Assembly (NCBI GenBank): GCA_031362985.1
Contig: JANLTO010000128.1
Coordinates: 1-39,903, forward strand
Source of the DNA: SHZL01 sp031362985
Lineage (GTDB): Bacteria; Pseudomonadota; Gammaproteobacteria; Xanthomonadales; SZUA-36
Length of the DNA stretch: 39,903 bases
Direction: 5' to 3'
Positions 24,847 to 33,832 of the stretch are shown here, in pieces. The notes under the pieces are model-generated. The model searched no databases. It was not told the origin of the DNA and was given only the letters and a program-made list of their open reading frames with translations. The position numbers were made by a program, and so were the translations under genes. Position 1 is the stretch's first letter, and the number at the start of each line of letters is the position of its first letter.

Positions 24847-26892
24847 TCAAGGCTGGAAGCGGCCGCGTAAGCCGGCATAAATACCCCTGCCCGGACGCGC
24901 GAAACCCAGCACTTCTTCGTAGTTTGCATCGAACAGGTTGGTGATACGCCCGGTCAGTTCCAGCCGGGAATTCAGCTGCCAGGAAATGGCCAGGTCCGCC
25001 ACGGTGTAGTTATCCAGTTGCACGTATTCCAATCCGAAATAAGGTGGCGGGAAGAAGCTGTCGAACTGCGTGCTGTTGTAGTTGACGCTGAGGTTCAGAT
25101 TGCCGCGGTCCTGCAGGAAACCATAGTTGGCAACCAGGCTGGCCATATGCCGCGGGCGGCGCACTTCCTGCACCTTGGCTCCGGTGTAATCGGTTTCCGT
25201 GGCGTCAACCCAGGTGTAGGAGCCCTGCAGCGAAAAGTGCTCGGTGAGGTCCGCATCCAGCACTACTTCCACGCCCCTGCGGTGGCTTTTCTCAGCGCGG
25301 TTGGCAGCGGTGAACAGGAAGGTGTCGAAGTCAAACACAAAGCCGTCGATTTCATCTTTGAGTGTCTGGTCAAAATACGCCACGCCGAGGTTCAGCTTAT
25401 CCGCGCCCAAATCACTGTCCAGCCCCAGTTCCCAGCCACTGGATTGCTCCGGTTTGAGATCCGGGTTGCCGATGAAGTAATCCGGGTAATAGCCGAAGCG
25501 CTCGGTGAAGGTCGGTGCCTTGGAGCCGGTGCCGACGGAGCCGCGCAATTTGAGACTGTCCGTTATATGTTGTGAAGCCGCCAGCTGCCAGGTGAACACG
25601 TTGTCAAAATCACTGAAGTCATCCAGCCGGCCGCTGAGGGTCCAGGTGAAGTCCTCGAAGGGCTGGCCCACGTACTCGGCGGCGTAACCGGAGTCGTGGT
25701 AGGACTGATTCTGGTTAGGATCACCATAGGGTGTGGCCGTACCGCGTTGTTTGAAGTCGGTGTTTTCCTGGTCCACGGCAAAGGTCAGGCGGTGGTTTTG
25801 TGCTGCGGCATCTCCCAGCAGGACGCTGGTCCTGGCGCGTAGCTCCAGCACGGTCGCGGCGGTTGAGCTATCCCGGGCGCCGTCATAGTAGTTGTCATTG
25901 TCCGAATCCGACCAGTTGATGGCAAAGCTGCCATTCCAGCGGCTATTGGCGGGATCATATTGTGCGTCGCCGCTGAGGTAGCTGCGGTTGGCCTCGCTGA
26001 CCCGGTCGGCATCAATGGGCAGGCCAGTGAAGATGAAGTCGGCATCATCGAAATCCGAGCGCGCATCCACATGCTGGCCCGTGAAGGCCAGCTTCAATGC
26101 ATCCGTTGCCGTGATATTCAGCGTGGCATTGCCGGTGGTATTTTTGGCTCCGTCATTCTCATCACCGTTGCGGGAGATGTTGCTGCCATCGGTATTGAGA
26201 AAAGCCACGCCAGCGCTGAGCTGATAGCGCTCCTTATTGATACCGCCATCCACGCCAAGGTTGAGACTGTCGAATGAACCGTATTCCGCAGTAGTGTAGA
26301 GGTATCGGCCGCTGACGTCTTTGCGCCGGATGATGTTGATCACGCCGGCCAGTGCATCGGTGCCCCAGGTAGCGCTCTGTGGGCCGCGAATGATCTCGAT
26401 ACGTTCGATGTCAGCAGTCAGTGCGTACTGGAACTGGAATTCATCGTTGGATGCCGGGTCGTTGGCGCGAATGCCATCCATCAGCACCAGCAACTGGTTG
26501 GATTCGGCGCCGCGCACGCGCACTTGGGTATAGGTTCCCGGTCCGCCGGACTGGCTGACTGAAAACCCGGGCACATCGCGCAGTAATTCTGCCAGGTACT
26601 TCACCTGGCGGCGTTCAATTTCTTCGCGGGTAATGACCGTGACCGACGTGGCCACATCGCGCAGGGAGATGGGGACAAGCCCGGCAGTGACTATCAACTC
26701 ATCCAGGTCACCCCGTTCTTCGGCCAATAAAGGAGACGAAAAAGAAGACAAAAGGAGCAAGAGGAACAGAGGAAAAGGGGTCAGAGCCCTTTTCTGCCGC
26801 TGGGGTGTCAGCTGCTGCTGGGTTTGAAAAGGGCTCTGACCCCTTTTCCGGCATGACCCGGTCCGGCTCGCTACGCATACTGATTGAAACAT
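24847..26892 (-). CDS. btuB: TonB-dependent vitamin B12 receptor, BtuB-like
   Basis: Outer-membrane TonB-dependent receptor (681 residues from the start chosen here) with a TonB box (DELIVTAG), a plug domain (RQVKYLAELLRDVPGFSVSQ, VLVLMDG-type region, IERIEIIRGPQSATWGTDAL) and a beta-barrel ending AGLRGRFQP. The cobalamin riboswitch upstream supports corrinoid uptake. The ATG at 26892 is preferred because AGGGG lies about 8 bases upstream; other in-frame ATGs are at 26937 and 27015. The signal peptide is odd: a palindromic repeat (26772-26849) is translated in its n-region as RKRGQSPF and QKRALTPF directly before the hydrophobic core LFLLLLLSSFSSPLLA. Confidence 0.9.
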   Translation of the reverse strand: MFQSVCVASRTGSCRKRGQSPFQTQQQLTPQRQKRALTPFPLFLLLLLSSFSSPLLAEERGDLDELIVTAGLVPISLRDVATSVTVITREEIERRQVKYLAELLRDVPGFSVSQSGGPGTYTQVRVRGAESNQLLVLMDGIRANDPASNDEFQFQYALTADIERIEIIRGPQSATWGTDALAGVINIIRRKDVSGRYLYTTAEYGSFDSLNLGVDGGINKERYQLSAGVAFLNTDGSNISRNGDENDGAKNTTGNATLNITATDALKLAFTGQHVDARSDFDDADFIFTGLPIDADRVSEANRSYLSGDAQYDPANSRWNGSFAINWSDSDNDNYYDGARDSSTAATVLELRARTSVLLGDAAAQNHRLTFAVDQENTDFKQRGTATPYGDPNQNQSYHDSGYAAEYVGQPFEDFTWTLSGRLDDFSDFDNVFTWQLAASQHITDSLKLRGSVGTGSKAPTFTERFGYYPDYFIGNPDLKPEQSSGWELGLDSDLGADKLNLGVAYFDQTLKDEIDGFVFDFDTFLFTAANRAEKSHRRGVEVVLDADLTEHFSLQGSYTWVDATETDYTGAKVQEVRRPRHMASLVANYGFLQDRGNLNLSVNYNSTQFDSFFPPPYFGLEYVQLDNYTVADLAISWQLNSRLELTGRITNLFDANYEEVLGFARPGRGIYAGLRGRFQP
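26772..26848. repeat. Palindromic GGGGTCAGAGCCC element, copy b (in btuB signal region)
   Basis: Two 23-bp arms, 26772-26794 and 26826-26848, are exact inverted copies separated by 31 bp. Each arm is itself a near-palindrome (GAAAAGGG and CCCTTTTC around a short centre). The element lies in the 5' coding part of btuB and is translated KRGQSPF...KRALTPF, a different frame from that used in the TolB/TPR genes. Confidence 0.85.
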
Positions 26893-27054
26893 ATAATTGG
26901 CCCCTGCGTTCTCACCCGAACGCGGTTGAGGCGTCATTTCGTGGTGGGAGCAGGGAGTTTCCGGTTGCCGTGGAATGCTTTGTCGAAGCGTTTCGAAAAA
27001 CCGTCGGGGCCGCAAATCTCACATGCATTCGCCCGCCGCGAAGTGTCGCTGTGA

Positions 27055-27262
27055 ATAAACTGCGGGCCGGTCTCCGGACTCACGAAGGGCGATGATGGAA
27101 TCGCCTCTGAAGGATCGCCTTCCCATGCAAAGCACAGTGGCTGCGATGATCCTTGTCTTCGTTTACCGTTGCGGGGGCAGTGTCGGAATGGCCTTTGAAC
27201 CAGGCGCACCGACTTCCCGTTTAATCCCTGGACTGTGCAGTCCCGGGACACCTGCAGACGAG
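27055..27262 (-). ncRNA. Cobalamin riboswitch upstream of btuB
   Basis: Read on the minus strand, the region has the conserved blocks of an adenosylcobalamin riboswitch in order: GGGAAGTCGGTGCG (about 27219-27206), ATTCCGACACTGCCCCCGC then AACGGTAA (B12 box, about 27190-27164), GCATGGGAAGGCGATC and GAGTCCGGAGACCGGCCCGC (ending near 27061). It ends about 165 bp before the chosen btuB ATG. Cobalamin binding in such leaders normally lowers expression of the downstream receptor gene. Boundaries are approximate. A TTGACA hexamer (minus, 27296-27291) could be a -35 box, but no good -10 is seen. Confidence 0.92.
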
Positions 27263-27314
27263 GCGACAGGGTGAGGGAAAGCAGGGAACTTGTCAACGGC
27301 ATATTGGGGGATGG

Positions 27315-27335
27315 ATCCCGGCTAGAGGCCGGGAT
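27315..27335. terminator. ATCCCGGC hairpin, dispersed-repeat type
   Basis: ATCCCGGC-TAGAG-GCCGGGAT forms a perfect 8-bp stem with a 5-nt loop in the gap between the truncated TPR gene and the btuB riboswitch (both minus strand). With the flanks (GGATGGATCCCGG...GGGATGACG) it looks like a common dispersed bacterial palindrome. It may end transcription of the upstream gene, but it lacks a T-run on either side. Confidence 0.4.
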
Positions 27336-27382
27336 GACGAGGGGAAAGGGGTGAAGGTAGATTATGAAGCAGCAATAAGCCG

Positions 27383-29108
27383 CTACTGAACCGGCTCCGC
27401 CATCAGCTTCTGCCAGCGCGGTTCATCGTGCAGGCTGTGCAGCAGGGGGTCGAGTTGCAGTTCGACGCGACTGGGGCCGGCGCGGTCGGACAGCACGCTT
27501 TCGATTAAATCCAGGGCCTCGGCATTGAGCCCGGCCATGGCGAAGCCGCAGGCGATATCCTGACGATGAAAATTCCGGTCCCAGGCGTCATCGGGCAGGT
27601 GTTGCAGTGCCTGGTGGCATACCGTCTTCGCCTCCCCTGCCGCATTGGCCGCCCCTGTGGCCCAACACATCGGCTTCAGAATCTTGAATTCGTCAGGATT
27701 TTCCTGCAGGAAACTCCGGTAGTTTTCAATTGCCTGGTCGAGGAAAGGCTTTGCGCCGGCCGGGTCTCCGGCCAACCGCAAACTCATGCCCTGCATCAGT
27801 TGCGGCAATAGCCTTACCTCACCCAATGTATAGGCACCATTGAACGCCGCAAAATCCTGTGACAGATCGAAGTTACCCATGGCAGCATTGGCCCGCCAAA
27901 TCTCAAAGCGTACTGCGGATTTATCGTGACTCCAGGAGCGCACGGCGGCTACAGGGTCGCCATCGATGGCGTATTGAGCTGCCGCGGCCGTAAACTGGTA
28001 CCGCGAACTGAGCGGATTGATGGCTTCGGCGGTGTCCAGAAAGTCCTGCGCCCGCTTGAAGTCGCGCAAAATCTGATAGGTCTCGCTCAGTGCAGTGGCC
28101 GTCTGAATTGAGCGCGGCTCAAGCTCGAATGCCCGGAGTAGTTGCTGCAGTGATTCATCGAAACGGCCCTGGCGCCGGTAGACAAAAGACAGCACCTTCA
28201 GAACCTCGGCATTATTGGGGTAGGCGAGGAGCACGGGCTCCAGCACGCGGATAGCGTTGGCATAGTCCCGGGATCCCCAGTAATAAAGGTAGCCTTCAGC
28301 GATATTCAGTTCGGGCAGATCGGGGCTGATGGCCCGGCCTTTTTCAATCGCCTGCCGCGCGGCGGCCAGGCGCGTGTCGCTGCGATCGCCACTCCAGACC
28401 ATACCCATGTGGACCCGTGCCAGTAAAGCCCAGGCAGCAGCGAAACTGGGGTCGAGTTGCAGCGCCAGTTCGGTCTCCTGCTGCGCCCGCTTCAGGCTCT
28501 CATCGTCGCCGTCCTCGACCAGCAAACGGACACGCCGGTAAGCCTGCAGCGCTTCGAGGTTTTGCGTCAATGCGGTTTGTTCGATGCGCTGCTGCTCTTC
28601 CGGGCTGAGCGTGGCATGCAAGGCAGCAGCAATTGCCTTGGCAATCTCGGTCTGGATAGCGAACAGGCTTTCAGCGGTCAGCTCACGGTCGTAGATTTCC
28701 GCCCACAGGTGTTCATCGGTCTGCGCATCGATCAGCTGTACGTTGATGCGCACCTGGTCACCGGAGCGCTGAATGGCACCTTCCAGAATGTTGGTCACGC
28801 CCAGCTCAGCGGCTATTTCGCGCAAGTTCTTGGTGGTGTCGCGGTATTCCATCACCGAGGTGCGCGAGATCACTTTCAGCTCGCCAATTTTCGCCAGCTG
28901 GGTGAGCAGGTCGTCGTGCATGCCATCGGAAAAAAACTGGTCGTCCTCGACCTTGCTGCGGGTGGAGAAAGGGAGCACTGCGATGGATTTGCGGTTGGGT
29001 GTGACTGCGGAAAAGGGGTCAGAGCCCTTTTCGGAAATCGCCTTCGTGTCTACGACTGCCGGGACTGTAAAGGGCTCTGACCCCTTTTCCGCTGACCCCT
29101 TTTCCCAT
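27383..29108 (-). pseudogene. 5'-truncated TolB-like/TPR gene, paralog C
   Basis: The coding signal begins at the palindromic repeat (EKGSAEKGSEPF... EKGSDPFSAVTPNRK) and continues into a TolB-like domain (SIAVLPFSTRSKVEDDQFF, LEGAIQRSGDQVRINVQL) and TPR units to EPRWQKLMAEPVQ. The usual N terminus with the ELKRRNVFRV motif and membrane segments is absent: the frame is open to 29386, but that part overlaps the DddP-like gene in another frame and looks like shadow. No in-frame ATG occurs before MHDDLLTQ, inside the TolB-like domain; a GTG in AVLPF is the first alternative start. The DddP-like stop lies at 29111-29109, right at the repeat edge. I infer loss of the 5' part by recombination at the repeat. 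A soluble expressed product cannot be excluded. Confidence 0.68.
29010..29106. repeat. Palindromic GGGGTCAGAGCCC element, copy c (truncated TPR gene)
   Basis: Left arm 29010-29032 and right arm 29069-29089 are inverted copies 36 bp apart; an extra half-arm, GCTGACCCCTTTTCCC, follows at 29091-29106. On the minus strand both arms read EKGSEPF/EKGSDPFS in the frame of the TPR remnant. The extra half-arm ends 2 bp from the DddP-like stop codon. Confidence 0.85.
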
Positions 29109-30344
29109 CTAGAGCCAATCCGTTTCCAGGGAGTAGTGGGACAGTAATTCCGGCCCACTGTCCGTAAGCAGCACTTGTTGCTCCAGCTTGACGCCTTCCT
29201 TGCCTCCCTCTTCGCCAATGTAGGATTCGATACACAAGGTGGTGTTAGCCCGCAGTACATCGTCATAGCCCACGCTGTCGAAGTCCTCCAAATGCACGAG
29301 CGAGGGATACTCATCTGCCAGCCCCACGCCGTGGCCAATACAACTGTAGCGATTGCCGCGAAATTTATCGGGTATAGGCCAGGCACGTTCGGATAGTTCT
29401 CGTAAGGACAGTTCCGGTTTTAGCAGTGCAAGGTTGAACTCGATCTGCTCGACTGCCAGTGCATACAGCCTCCGTTGCCCGGCGCTGGGACGGTCACCGC
29501 AGACCCAGGTGCGGGAAATATCGGCGCAATAACCATAAGGTCCGATCAGGTCGGTATCAAAAGCTACCAAGTCACCGGCCTCAATGACGCGCCCGCTGCA
29601 CTCACGGTACCAGGGGTTGGTGCGCGGCCCGGAAGACAGGATGCGCGTTTCAATCCATTCCCCGCCGAGCTCAATGTTGGCCTGGTGCAGTTTCGCCCAC
29701 AGCTGGTTTTCGGTGATGCCGGGTAGCAGGGCCGCGCGCATCGCCGCCATGCCCGCTTCACATGCAGAAATGGCGCAGCGCATCAGGGCAATTTCACCGG
29801 TCGATTTGATTTCCCGCGCCTGCTCCATGACTTCAAAGCCATCGAACAGCTTGAGGCCTCGCGAGTTCAGCTCATGCACACCCAGGGGCCCACAACGATC
29901 CACCGCCAGTCGAGTATTCCCGCCAGCGTATTGCTGCACCAGATCGACGATTTCTTTTGCCCACTTGCCAGCCAGTTCCTCACAGCGCGACCCGGCAACG
30001 AAGTAGTACCAGGATGTCGAATTGCGGATCTCATCGACCGTGGGAATGCCCACATTCAGATGCCGCGCCGACTCCCCTTCGAACAGGATAACCGGGCCGT
30101 CGGCCAGCACCAGCACATACCGCTGCTCGTTGTGCATGGACCACAGCTGCATGTTGGTGGTGTCGGTGGCATAACGGGTATTGACCGGGTCGTACAACAG
30201 GACGCCGGCGTAATCGCGGCGCTGTAACTCGGCTCGCACCCGGCCAAGCCGATACATCCGCACCTCGTCGAGGTCAACCGGTGGCTGCGAATACTCCATC
30301 GCGCCATGCTGCTTTGTCGCCTGCCTGGGCGGTTGTTTCGCCAT
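29109..30344 (-). CDS. DddP-like M24-fold protein, candidate DMSP lyase
   Basis: 411 residues of the M24 (creatinase/aminopeptidase P) fold. The sequence follows characterised DddP DMSP lyases closely by eye: YATDTTNMQLW, GGEWIETRILSSGPRTNPW, FDTDLIGPYGYCADISRTW, HGVGLADEYP, VKLEQQVLL. Residues matching those I recall as metal-binding or catalytic in DddP are all present at exact spacing: Asp263, Asp265, Asp275, Tyr333, His338, Asp344, Glu373 and Glu388. DddP cleaves dimethylsulfoniopropionate to DMS and acrylate. Start ATG 30344 has AAGGA upstream. It is shorter than typical DddP (about 445), mainly at the N terminus. It could instead be an Xaa-Pro-peptidase-like relative. No other DMSP or acrylate gene is adjacent. 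Confidence 0.8.
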   Translation of the reverse strand: MAKQPPRQATKQHGAMEYSQPPVDLDEVRMYRLGRVRAELQRRDYAGVLLYDPVNTRYATDTTNMQLWSMHNEQRYVLVLADGPVILFEGESARHLNVGIPTVDEIRNSTSWYYFVAGSRCEELAGKWAKEIVDLVQQYAGGNTRLAVDRCGPLGVHELNSRGLKLFDGFEVMEQAREIKSTGEIALMRCAISACEAGMAAMRAALLPGITENQLWAKLHQANIELGGEWIETRILSSGPRTNPWYRECSGRVIEAGDLVAFDTDLIGPYGYCADISRTWVCGDRPSAGQRRLYALAVEQIEFNLALLKPELSLRELSERAWPIPDKFRGNRYSCIGHGVGLADEYPSLVHLEDFDSVGYDDVLRANTTLCIESYIGEEGGKEGVKLEQQVLLTDSGPELLSHYSLETDWL

Positions 30345-30581
30345 TTGCCTAGCCGTCCTTTTTCAGGCTTGCAATGCATTGGACCCGCTCATCGCGGGCT
30401 TCACCTTTGAGTGCCAGATGCTGCATGAAAATCCGATGCCGTACAACCCGGCAAAACCCAGTGGAGCCCGCGGTCATTCAATGGTGTTAACAAAAGCCGC
30501 CACAGACTACAATCTCCCGACCGACCCGAGCAGCACAATGAATTCTTAGGACTAAAGCCACAAGCAAGGAAGGTCAGAAGA
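30345..30581. other. Divergent intergenic region between the DddP-like gene and mgtE
   Basis: 237 bp between divergent genes. I see no gene, no M-box (magnesium) riboswitch blocks and no strong promoter boxes. AAGGAAGG, about 6-15 bases before the mgtE ATG, is a good ribosome binding site. Confidence 0.5.
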
Positions 30582-31826
30582 ATGACATCGCCAAACCCCG
30601 TTAACAGCCCGGCATCGGGCGCGCCCGTTAGCCGCCTGCAACACCTGGTAATGGAAGTCCAGCGCCGTGCTCCACTGGACGCTGCGCGAATTCTGCAACT
30701 GGAAAGCGATGAAACGGTGGGCGAGGTGCTGCAGCATTTGCACCAGGCCCAGGCCTACCGCATTCTGCTGCGCTTTCCGAACGACAGGCGCGAATCCATA
30801 GTGAAGTTTACCGGAGACCATCTCGGTGACCCTTGGGGAGATGCGCAGCAATATCCCGAAGACAGCGTTGGACGCTTGATGGAACCGGCGGTGTCCGTGT
30901 TTGCACCCGATGTAACAGTCGCGCATGCAGTTGAGATGGTCCGCGCGTGGACCCACGATACGCTCATCACCTATGGCTACATCATCGACCCCGATGGTCT
31001 TTTGCTGGGTGTCGTTGCCATGCGTGATCTGCTGCTGGCCGAACCGGACGATCAGCTTAAAGACGTGATGTTGCTTGAACCGTTTTCGCTGCGCCCCGAT
31101 GAGGATGTCGCCGAGGCCATGAAAGAAGTGGTGTACCGGCATTACCCCCTGTACCCGGTATGCGATGCTGCAGGACATCTGCTTGGCATCGTGCAGGGTT
31201 TCATGCTGTTCGAACACCAGCAGTTCGAGATCAGCGCGCAGTTCGGTAGCATGGTAGGTGTGCAGAAGGAAGAGCACGCCAGCACGGGCTGGCACCGCGC
31301 CTTATTCCTGCGTCACCCGTGGTTGCAGCTCAATCTGCTTACCGCGTTTCTCGCGGCTTTTGTGGTCGGTCTGTTCGCAGACACCATCGAGCAGTTAGTC
31401 GTGCTGGCCGCCTTCCTGCCGGTACTCGCCGGGCAATCCGGCAACACCGGGTGCCAGGCGCTGGCGGTAACCATTCGTGGCATCACCCTGAACGAATTCA
31501 AGCCAGGCCTGGTGCGCCACGTGGTCGTCAAGGAAACCCTCTTGGGCCTCGCCAACGGGGCCCTGGTTGGCGTGGTCGCTGGTCTCGCGATGGTGCTCTA
31601 TGCCAACCAAGCCCATGCTGAGAATCCCGTGGTGCTTGGCCTCGTGGTGTTTCTTGCCATGACCGGCGCCTGCCTGGTCAGTGGCATTACCGGTGTGCTG
31701 ATTCCCCTGACATTGAGGCGACTGGGCGCGGACCCCGCCGTGGCATCGAGCATCTTCCTGACCACTGCCACTGACGTGGTCAGTATGGGCATGTTCCTGT
31801 GGCTGGCAAACGTGCTGGTGCTTTAA
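30582..31826 (+). CDS. mgtE: Magnesium transporter MgtE
   Basis: 414-residue Mg2+ channel/transporter. It has an N-terminal helical MgtE_N domain (about 20-100), a CBS-domain pair (about 100-225: VGRLMEPAVSVFAPDVTVAH and DVMLLEPFSLRPDEDVAEAM) and a five-helix membrane domain from about 245 to the end. The pore-region signature is AGQSGNTGCQALAVTIRGI, where many homologs have GGNAGTQ; the extra Cys is a minor variant. The N domain is shorter than in the Thermus protein. The CBS pair senses intracellular Mg2+ in characterised members. A TolB/TPR gene begins 53 bp downstream and may be co-transcribed. Confidence 0.94.
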   Translation: MTSPNPVNSPASGAPVSRLQHLVMEVQRRAPLDAARILQLESDETVGEVLQHLHQAQAYRILLRFPNDRRESIVKFTGDHLGDPWGDAQQYPEDSVGRLMEPAVSVFAPDVTVAHAVEMVRAWTHDTLITYGYIIDPDGLLLGVVAMRDLLLAEPDDQLKDVMLLEPFSLRPDEDVAEAMKEVVYRHYPLYPVCDAAGHLLGIVQGFMLFEHQQFEISAQFGSMVGVQKEEHASTGWHRALFLRHPWLQLNLLTAFLAAFVVGLFADTIEQLVVLAAFLPVLAGQSGNTGCQALAVTIRGITLNEFKPGLVRHVVVKETLLGLANGALVGVVAGLAMVLYANQAHAENPVVLGLVVFLAMTGACLVSGITGVLIPLTLRRLGADPAVASSIFLTTATDVVSMGMFLWLANVLVL

Positions 31827-31879
31827 GCGTGTAAAATGCGGAATCGCCTCGCATCAGGCACCGGAGTGCAAATGACGGC

Positions 31880-33832
31880 ATGTCCCTTTTCCAGGAACTG
31901 AAGCGCCGCAACGTCATCCGCGTGGCTATTGCCTACGCGGTAGTTTCCTGGTTGCTGCTGCAGGTAATGTCCACCGTGGTGCCCATCCTCGACTTGCCGG
32001 AATGGGTCGCCAAACTGACTCTGGTCGTGCTGGCCCTTGGCTTCGTTCCCGCTCTTATCTTTGCCTGGGCGTTTGAACTCACGCCGGAAGGGGTGAAGAA
32101 AGAATGCGAGGTGGATCGCGCGCAATCCATCTTGCCACAGACCGGCCGCAAGCTGGACCGCATCATCATTGCCTTCCTGGTGATTGCTCTGGGGTATTTC
32201 GCATACGACAAGTTCACGACCCCAACACCCGTCATTCCGGTGAACGCCGGGGAAAATGGGTCAGAGCCCTTTTCAGATAGTACGCCCCAGATCTCTGCAG
32301 CTGCGGAGGAAAAGGGCTCTGACCCCTTTTCCGCTGACCCCATTAAATCCATCGCCGTCCTGCCCTTCGTCAACATGAGCTCCGACCCCGAGCAGGAATA
32401 CTTCTCTGACGGTCTCGCGGAAGAACTGCTCAATCGCCTGGCGCAAAACACCAATTTGCGCGTGGCCGCACGCACCTCCGCTTTCCAATTCAAAGGCAAG
32501 AACCTCAACGTGGCCGAAATCGGCCGCCAGCTCAAGGTCGAAAACGTTCTGGAAGGCAGTGTGCGCAAGTCTGGCAACCGCCTGCGCATCACAGCCCAGT
32601 TGATTAATGTCAAAGACGGCTTCCACCTGTGGTCGGAAACCTACGAACGCGAGATGGATGATATTTTCGCCATCCAGGATGAAATCTCGGGAGCGATCAG
32701 TACGGCACTGGAACTGGAACTCGGCACCGCGGCCCCACGGGCAGCGGCGCCACCGACACAAAACCTGGAAGCCTATAATCTGTACCTGCGCGGCCGCTAC
32801 CTGCTTGCGGCACGCGGCGGGGAAAATATGCTGCAAGCCGACGAGTTGTTCGAGCGGGCCGTGACTCTGGATCCGGAGTTTTCCGCCGCCTGGTCCGCAA
32901 TGGCTTTTAACAGCGCCATCATGTGGGGTTATGTGTACGAACCACCCGCAGACGTCGTCTTTGCGAAAGCAGTCCGCGCGGCAGGGCGAGCGATCGAGCT
33001 AGACCCGGAAAATGCCGAGGCCTATATAGCCCTGGGCCGGGCCCAGCTCTGGTACTTTCACGATTGGCAGGAGGGCCAGGCAGCCGCCAACCGGGCCTAC
33101 GAGCTCGCCCCCAACAACGCAGAAGTGGTCAATATCTACGGCGACGTACTGGTCATGCTAGGTGATTTCGAGTCCGCTGAGCGAATTGAGCGCAAGGCCG
33201 CCTTGCTGGATCCGCTATCGGCGACGAATGCCGCCGATCTAGCCCTGGTCCTTTTGATGCTGAACCGTGCAGACGAAGCTCTGGCACCCGCACGCACCGC
33301 CATGAATCTTGCTCCGGACTCCTATTACCGAGTGGATTTTCTGATTTATTCCCTGCTACTGACCGGCAAGCCTGAAGAGGCCAGGGCGCTGATCGAAGCC
33401 ACCGATGCCCGGTTCAATGTGAGCGAGCAGGACCCTGCGAATTTAGCCGCCTGGTGGAGCCTGTACTTTTACCAGACAAACAATCGCGAAGGTCTGCGGG
33501 CCTATTTGAACGAGCCGCTGGGAACAGTGCATCCGGCCGGTGCTGGTGCTGGCCCTGAACCCGCGGGTAAGGGCTTATTGTCATCGACCATGGCGTTTTA
33601 CATGCTCTGGCTGGACGGAGCAGAAGCCGCGCTGCCCTGGTTGCAAAAAGCCCGCGCCAGCGGGGAGTGGTTACTGCTGTGGCCGGACTACTTCTACCTG
33701 CCCGAGCGCATGTCGACCGACCCTGTTTGGCTGGAATTCTGGGACCAGCCGGAGTACCAGGACCTGTTCGACATTCGCCGCTCGCATCCTTATGACCACG
33801 TCAGCTATTGGAAAGAGCAGCCATCACCGTGA
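31880..33832 (+). CDS. Membrane-anchored TolB-like/TPR protein, paralog D
   Basis: 650 residues: MSLFQELKRRNVIRVAIAYA, two membrane segments, FELTPEGVKKECEVDRAQS, a third segment (IAFLVIALGYFAYDKF), a linker containing the palindromic repeat translated as ENGSEPFS...EEKGSDPFSAD, then the TolB-like domain (KSIAVLPFVNMSSDPEQEYF, LEGSVRKSGNRLRITAQL, FHLWSETYEREMDDIFAIQD) and TPR helices to the C terminus (PYDHVSYWKEQPSP). The frame is intact through the repeat. The stop overlaps the next paralog's GTG start by 4 bp (GTGA), so D, E and F form one translationally coupled unit. Function unknown; an inner-membrane scaffold or sensor role is only a guess. Confidence 0.87.
   Translation: MSLFQELKRRNVIRVAIAYAVVSWLLLQVMSTVVPILDLPEWVAKLTLVVLALGFVPALIFAWAFELTPEGVKKECEVDRAQSILPQTGRKLDRIIIAFLVIALGYFAYDKFTTPTPVIPVNAGENGSEPFSDSTPQISAAAEEKGSDPFSADPIKSIAVLPFVNMSSDPEQEYFSDGLAEELLNRLAQNTNLRVAARTSAFQFKGKNLNVAEIGRQLKVENVLEGSVRKSGNRLRITAQLINVKDGFHLWSETYEREMDDIFAIQDEISGAISTALELELGTAAPRAAAPPTQNLEAYNLYLRGRYLLAARGGENMLQADELFERAVTLDPEFSAAWSAMAFNSAIMWGYVYEPPADVVFAKAVRAAGRAIELDPENAEAYIALGRAQLWYFHDWQEGQAAANRAYELAPNNAEVVNIYGDVLVMLGDFESAERIERKAALLDPLSATNAADLALVLLMLNRADEALAPARTAMNLAPDSYYRVDFLIYSLLLTGKPEEARALIEATDARFNVSEQDPANLAAWWSLYFYQTNNREGLRAYLNEPLGTVHPAGAGAGPEPAGKGLLSSTMAFYMLWLDGAEAALPWLQKARASGEWLLLWPDYFYLPERMSTDPVWLEFWDQPEYQDLFDIRRSHPYDHVSYWKEQPSP
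32252..32341. repeat. Palindromic element, copy d (paralog D linker)
   Basis: Left arm 32252-32274 (one mismatch: TGGG for GGGG) and right arm 32309-32331 are inverted copies 34 bp apart, followed by GCTGACCCC. In frame they encode ENGSEPFS and EKGSDPFS. Position: between the third membrane segment and the TolB-like domain. Confidence 0.85.

Noticed and set aside
27092..27274. 60-codon plus-strand open frame
   Set aside because: Coincides with the cobalamin riboswitch, whose conserved blocks explain the sequence.
29109..29386. N-terminal 93 codons of the minus-strand frame of the truncated TPR gene
   Set aside because: Lies inside the DddP-like gene in another frame; no family resemblance and no membrane motif. 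Treated as shadow, not as the real start.
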